64,000 bases of DNA from CAWUEX02 sp038148375 (lineage in GTDB: Bacteria; Pseudomonadota; Alphaproteobacteria; Rhodospirillales; Rhodospirillaceae): positions 102,481-166,480 of the forward strand of contig JAYQVH010000006.1 in the NCBI GenBank assembly GCA_038148375.1, in the 5' to 3' direction. Both the position numbers and the translations under genes were made by a program. The notes under the pieces are model-generated. The model was not told the DNA's origin and searched no databases. It worked only from the letters and a program-made list of their open reading frames with translations. Below, piece by piece: positions 61,715 through 64,000 of the stretch. Position 1 is the first letter of the stretch; the number at the start of each line of letters is the position of its first letter.

Positions 61715-62311
61715 GTGTTCAATCTACCAAACATACTGACGCTCTCGCGGATCGCAATCATCCCCGTCGTTGTGGCGCTGTTCTATTGGGATAGCCCGAC
61801 AACACGGTGGGTGATGTGCGGCTTGTTCACCGCAGCAGGTATCACAGACTTTTTTGATGGATACATTGCGCGGCGCAGCAATCAGGTCTCGCCGTTTGGC
61901 CGATTCCTCGATCCGATCGCGGACAAACTTCTCGTCGGCGCATTGCTGCTTATGCTAGTCGGCTTCGACCGCATGAGTGTTTGGGCATATTTCCCCGCTG
62001 TCGTGATCTTGGTGCGGGAACTTCTTGTCTCGGGATTGCGGGAGTTTCTCGCTGAAACACAGGTCAGTGTGCCGGTAACACAGCTGGCGAAATGGAAGAC
62101 GACGCTCCAGATGTTCAGCCTCGGGTTTCTGATTGTCGGAAGCGATGCGCCCGCCTGGATCCCGGCGCAGGGGATCGGAGAGGCCGGCCTTTGGTTGTCG
62201 GCGTTGCTGACACTTGTAACGGGATACGATTATCTGAAAGCGGGCATACGCCATATGCTGGAGCTTGAAGACACCAGCAAGAGCGGCGCTTCCGACCTGG
62301 GAGAAAGCTAG
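61715..62311 (+). CDS. pgsA: CDP-diacylglycerol-glycerol-3-phosphate 3-phosphatidyltransferase
   Basis: A 198-residue inner-membrane enzyme making phosphatidylglycerophosphate. The CDP-alcohol phosphotransferase motif DGYIARRSNQVSPFGRFLDP-IAD fits DG-x2-AR-x8-G-x3-D-x3-D. GTG start at 61715. Six hydrophobic segments. Downstream moaD starts 7 bp later. Confidence 0.95.
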   Translation: MFNLPNILTLSRIAIIPVVVALFYWDSPTTRWVMCGLFTAAGITDFFDGYIARRSNQVSPFGRFLDPIADKLLVGALLLMLVGFDRMSVWAYFPAVVILVRELLVSGLREFLAETQVSVPVTQLAKWKTTLQMFSLGFLIVGSDAPAWIPAQGIGEAGLWLSALLTLVTGYDYLKAGIRHMLELEDTSKSGASDLGES

Positions 62312-62318
62312 TCCGGCT

Positions 62319-62582
62319 ATGACTATCGACGTCCTCTACTTCGCATGGATCAAAGAGAAAGTCGGGACTGGGCAAGAACAGGTGTCGCCACCGGAGTCAG
62401 TTGTCACGGTAAACGATTTAATTGACTGGCTAACCGGCCAAAGCGCGAGTCATGCATCAGCCTTTGAAGACCGCGATCGCGTCCGAGCAGCTGTCAATCA
62501 AACGCATGTCAGCTTCGAAACGCCGATAAAGGACGCGCAGGAAGTGGCGTTTTTCCCACCTGTTACCGGAGGCGGCACGTGA
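62319..62582 (+). CDS. moaD: Molybdopterin synthase small subunit MoaD with C-terminal GGGT
   Basis: An 87-residue ubiquitin-like sulphur carrier of molybdopterin synthase, start at ATG 62319. The final residues read FFPPVTGGGT. MoaD proteins normally end in Gly-Gly, which MoeB adenylates and which becomes the thiocarboxylate. Here the stop comes two residues later, so the sequence ends in a third Gly and a Thr. It may be trimmed, or it may be a start of overlap constraints: moaE begins GTGA across the moaD stop. Otherwise typical. Confidence 0.9.
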   Translation: MTIDVLYFAWIKEKVGTGQEQVSPPESVVTVNDLIDWLTGQSASHASAFEDRDRVRAAVNQTHVSFETPIKDAQEVAFFPPVTGGGT

Positions 62583-63046
62583 TCCGCGTGCAAGATGTGG
62601 CATTCGACCCAGGCGCGGAAATCAACGTCTTTTCAGGCGCGAACGCCAATAGCGGCGCAATCGCCTCCTTTATCGGTCAGGTACGTGACTATGCATCGGG
62701 CGAAGACAGGTCAGCGCCAATTACACAGCTTCACCTCGAACATTATCCTGGGATGACCGATAGGGAATTGGCACGTATCGCGCAGGAGGCGTCAGACCGG
62801 TGGCAGTTGCATGATGTTTTAGTCATCCACCGGTTTGGGCCGATGACGCCAAGCGATGCGATCGTCCTGGTGTGTACTGCCGCGGCCCACCGGGCAGAAG
62901 CGTTTTCAGCCTGCGAGTTCATTATGGACTGGCTGAAGACGCAGGCTCCGTTCTGGAAACGGGAAACTTCACCCGACGGCGACACATGGGTTGACGCGCG
63001 CCAGTCCGACCAGGACCGGGCGGATCGTTGGGCGCTCGACAGCTAA
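62579..63046 (+). CDS. moaE: Molybdopterin synthase large subunit
   Basis: A 155-residue MoaE: SGAIASFIGQVRDYA, LHLEHYPGMTDREL, VIHRFGPMTPSDAIV, AAHRAEAFSACEFIMDWLK, and catalytic-region KTQAPFWKRE. It converts precursor Z to molybdopterin with MoaD. GTG start at 62579 overlaps the moaD stop. Ends overlapping ilvE by 4 bp, convergent. The window also encodes a molybdopterin enzyme at 3170, far away. Confidence 0.95.
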   Translation: MIRVQDVAFDPGAEINVFSGANANSGAIASFIGQVRDYASGEDRSAPITQLHLEHYPGMTDRELARIAQEASDRWQLHDVLVIHRFGPMTPSDAIVLVCTAAAHRAEAFSACEFIMDWLKTQAPFWKRETSPDGDTWVDARQSDQDRADRWALDS

Positions 63047-63942
63047 GCCGCCGAGGACTGTTCCTTCGCGACCTTTCCCACTGTCTGGTCGTAGGCAGCC
63101 ATTAGGGTTTGGCACACTTCACCCGGGGTGAATTTGTAGTCAGCGATCGATCCCACTGGCGTAACCTCGGCAGCCGTCCCGGTCAGGAAGCACTCGTCTG
63201 CCTGAGACATTTCCTCTGGCATGATCGCGCGTTCGATAACGTTGTAGCCATGGTCCTTGGCCAGCTGAATAACCGTGCGCCGCGTTATGCCATCCAAGAA
63301 ACAATCCGGAGTGGGTGTATGAATCTCGCCATTGATCACAAAGAATATATTCGCGCCTGTCGCTTCCGCGACCTGACCACGCCAATCAAGGAGCAGAGAA
63401 TCCTCCAGGCCTTTCCGTTCGGCAGCGTGTTTGGACAGGGTGCAGATCATGTATAGACCTGCGGCCTTGGCAAACACGGGCGCGGTCTCCGGCGCAGGCC
63501 GCCGCCATTCGGATATGTCCAGCTTGATGCCCTTCAGCCGGGCCTCCGGCGAAAAGTAAGACGGCCAGGGCCATACTGCTATGGCGACATTGATGCGAGA
63601 CCCCCGCGCCGTAACACCCATCAATTCGCTACCACGCCACGCGATCGGACGGACGTAGCCATCAGTAATATTGTTGGCCCTGATTGCCTCATATGTCGCT
63701 TCGTTGATTTGATCCCGCGTATAGGGAATTTTCATATCAAGCGTTTCGCCAGAAAAGAACAGGCGGTCCGTATGCTCTTCAAGCTTGAATACTTTTCCGT
63801 TGTAGACCCGTTCGCCTTCAAACACAGACGAGGCGTAGTGAAGCGCATGGGTGAGAACATGAACTTTGGCGCCGCGCCAAGGTTGGAGTTCTCCGTTGAA
63901 CCAGATATATCCGTCTCGGTCGTCAAAAGGCTGGGTCGACAT
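63043..63942 (-). CDS. ilvE: Branched-chain amino-acid aminotransferase
   Basis: A 299-residue fold-type IV PLP enzyme: WFNGELQPW at the start, LHYASSVFEGERVY, EHTDRLFFSGETL, the PLP-Lys in FAKAAGLYMICTLSKHA, and EATGANIFFV. Transaminates Leu, Ile and Val. Full length, start at ATG 63942, only 58 bp of upstream sequence are inside the window. Convergent with moaE. Confidence 0.93.
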   Translation of the reverse strand: MSTQPFDDRDGYIWFNGELQPWRGAKVHVLTHALHYASSVFEGERVYNGKVFKLEEHTDRLFFSGETLDMKIPYTRDQINEATYEAIRANNITDGYVRPIAWRGSELMGVTARGSRINVAIAVWPWPSYFSPEARLKGIKLDISEWRRPAPETAPVFAKAAGLYMICTLSKHAAERKGLEDSLLLDWRGQVAEATGANIFFVINGEIHTPTPDCFLDGITRRTVIQLAKDHGYNVIERAIMPEEMSQADECFLTGTAAEVTPVGSIADYKFTPGEVCQTLMAAYDQTVGKVAKEQSSAA

Positions 63943-64000
63943 GGCGTGTGAGTCCCTGGAAAAGTCCGTTCAAATCTATGAATTAGGCGCGGATTTCAAC

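Noticed and set aside
1..64000. CRISPR array, insertion sequence or prophage
   Set aside because: No regularly spaced repeats, transposase or phage structural genes were seen anywhere in the window.

Overview
The window reads as chromosomal DNA of a moderately GC-rich alphaproteobacterium, probably close to Rhodospirillales. This is inferred from gene content: aerobic-type cobaltochelatase CobS/CobT, Coq7, GluQRS beside a small HNH protein, xerD/aroK/aroB, gap-pgk, Tat-exported oxidoreductases, TonB-dependent uptake and LuxI/LuxR signalling. I found no phage, insertion sequence or CRISPR array. One RNA gene is evident, tRNA-Leu(CAA). Most genes are tightly packed, with many ATGA-type overlaps.

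Layout. 1-6.9 kb: a GGDEF/EAL protein (cut by the window edge), a DehI-like dehalogenase, phoU, an orphan molybdopterin oxidoreductase large subunit and a nucleoside transporter. 7.0-12.0 kb: a quorum-sensing locus with luxR, a cytochrome P450 interrupted by one in-frame amber codon, luxI, a 20-bp lux box with perfect arms, and a divergent class-III aminotransferase-like gene whose PLP-binding lysine is replaced by aspartate. 12.4-24.6 kb: housekeeping genes (tRNA-Leu, yqaA-dsbB-coq7, HNH/gluQ, xerD, a large secreted protein with a 45-residue membrane partner, aroK-aroB, a CorC-like protein, a CBS protein, DUF2889, bolA, a J-domain protein). 24.6-28.4 kb: an SDR without YxxxK, then cobS-cobT. 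28.4-34.2 kb: a LysR regulator, a small secreted protein, MAPEG, rpmB, two unknown proteins, a Nudix hydrolase and accA. 34.2-38.2 kb: gap-pgk followed by a TPR/GT41 gene.

38.5-56.9 kb is an accessory uptake and periphery region. It holds a Dpp/Opp-type ABC transporter with fused ATPases but no binding protein, a TonB-dependent receptor, a DUF1800-DUF1501-DUF1800 cluster, a TPR/glycosyltransferase-like protein, a fused 5-oxoprolinase-type HyuA-HyuB protein and an agmatine-deiminase-fold protein that has lost its catalytic His and Cys. 57-64 kb returns to core genes: Na+/Ca2+ antiporter-folM-folB, uvrC-pgsA-moaD-moaE, and ilvE convergent.

The best candidate for an undescribed system is the quorum-sensing locus at 7.0-12.0 kb. 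A LuxI/LuxR pair appears to control, through one shared lux box, a P450 and a lysine-less aminotransferase homologue. The P450 would be full length (452 codons) but for a single TAG. The second candidate is the 42.6-56.9 kb stretch, where a TonB receptor, paired DUF1800/DUF1501 proteins, an oxoprolinase and a pentein-fold pseudoenzyme lie together.
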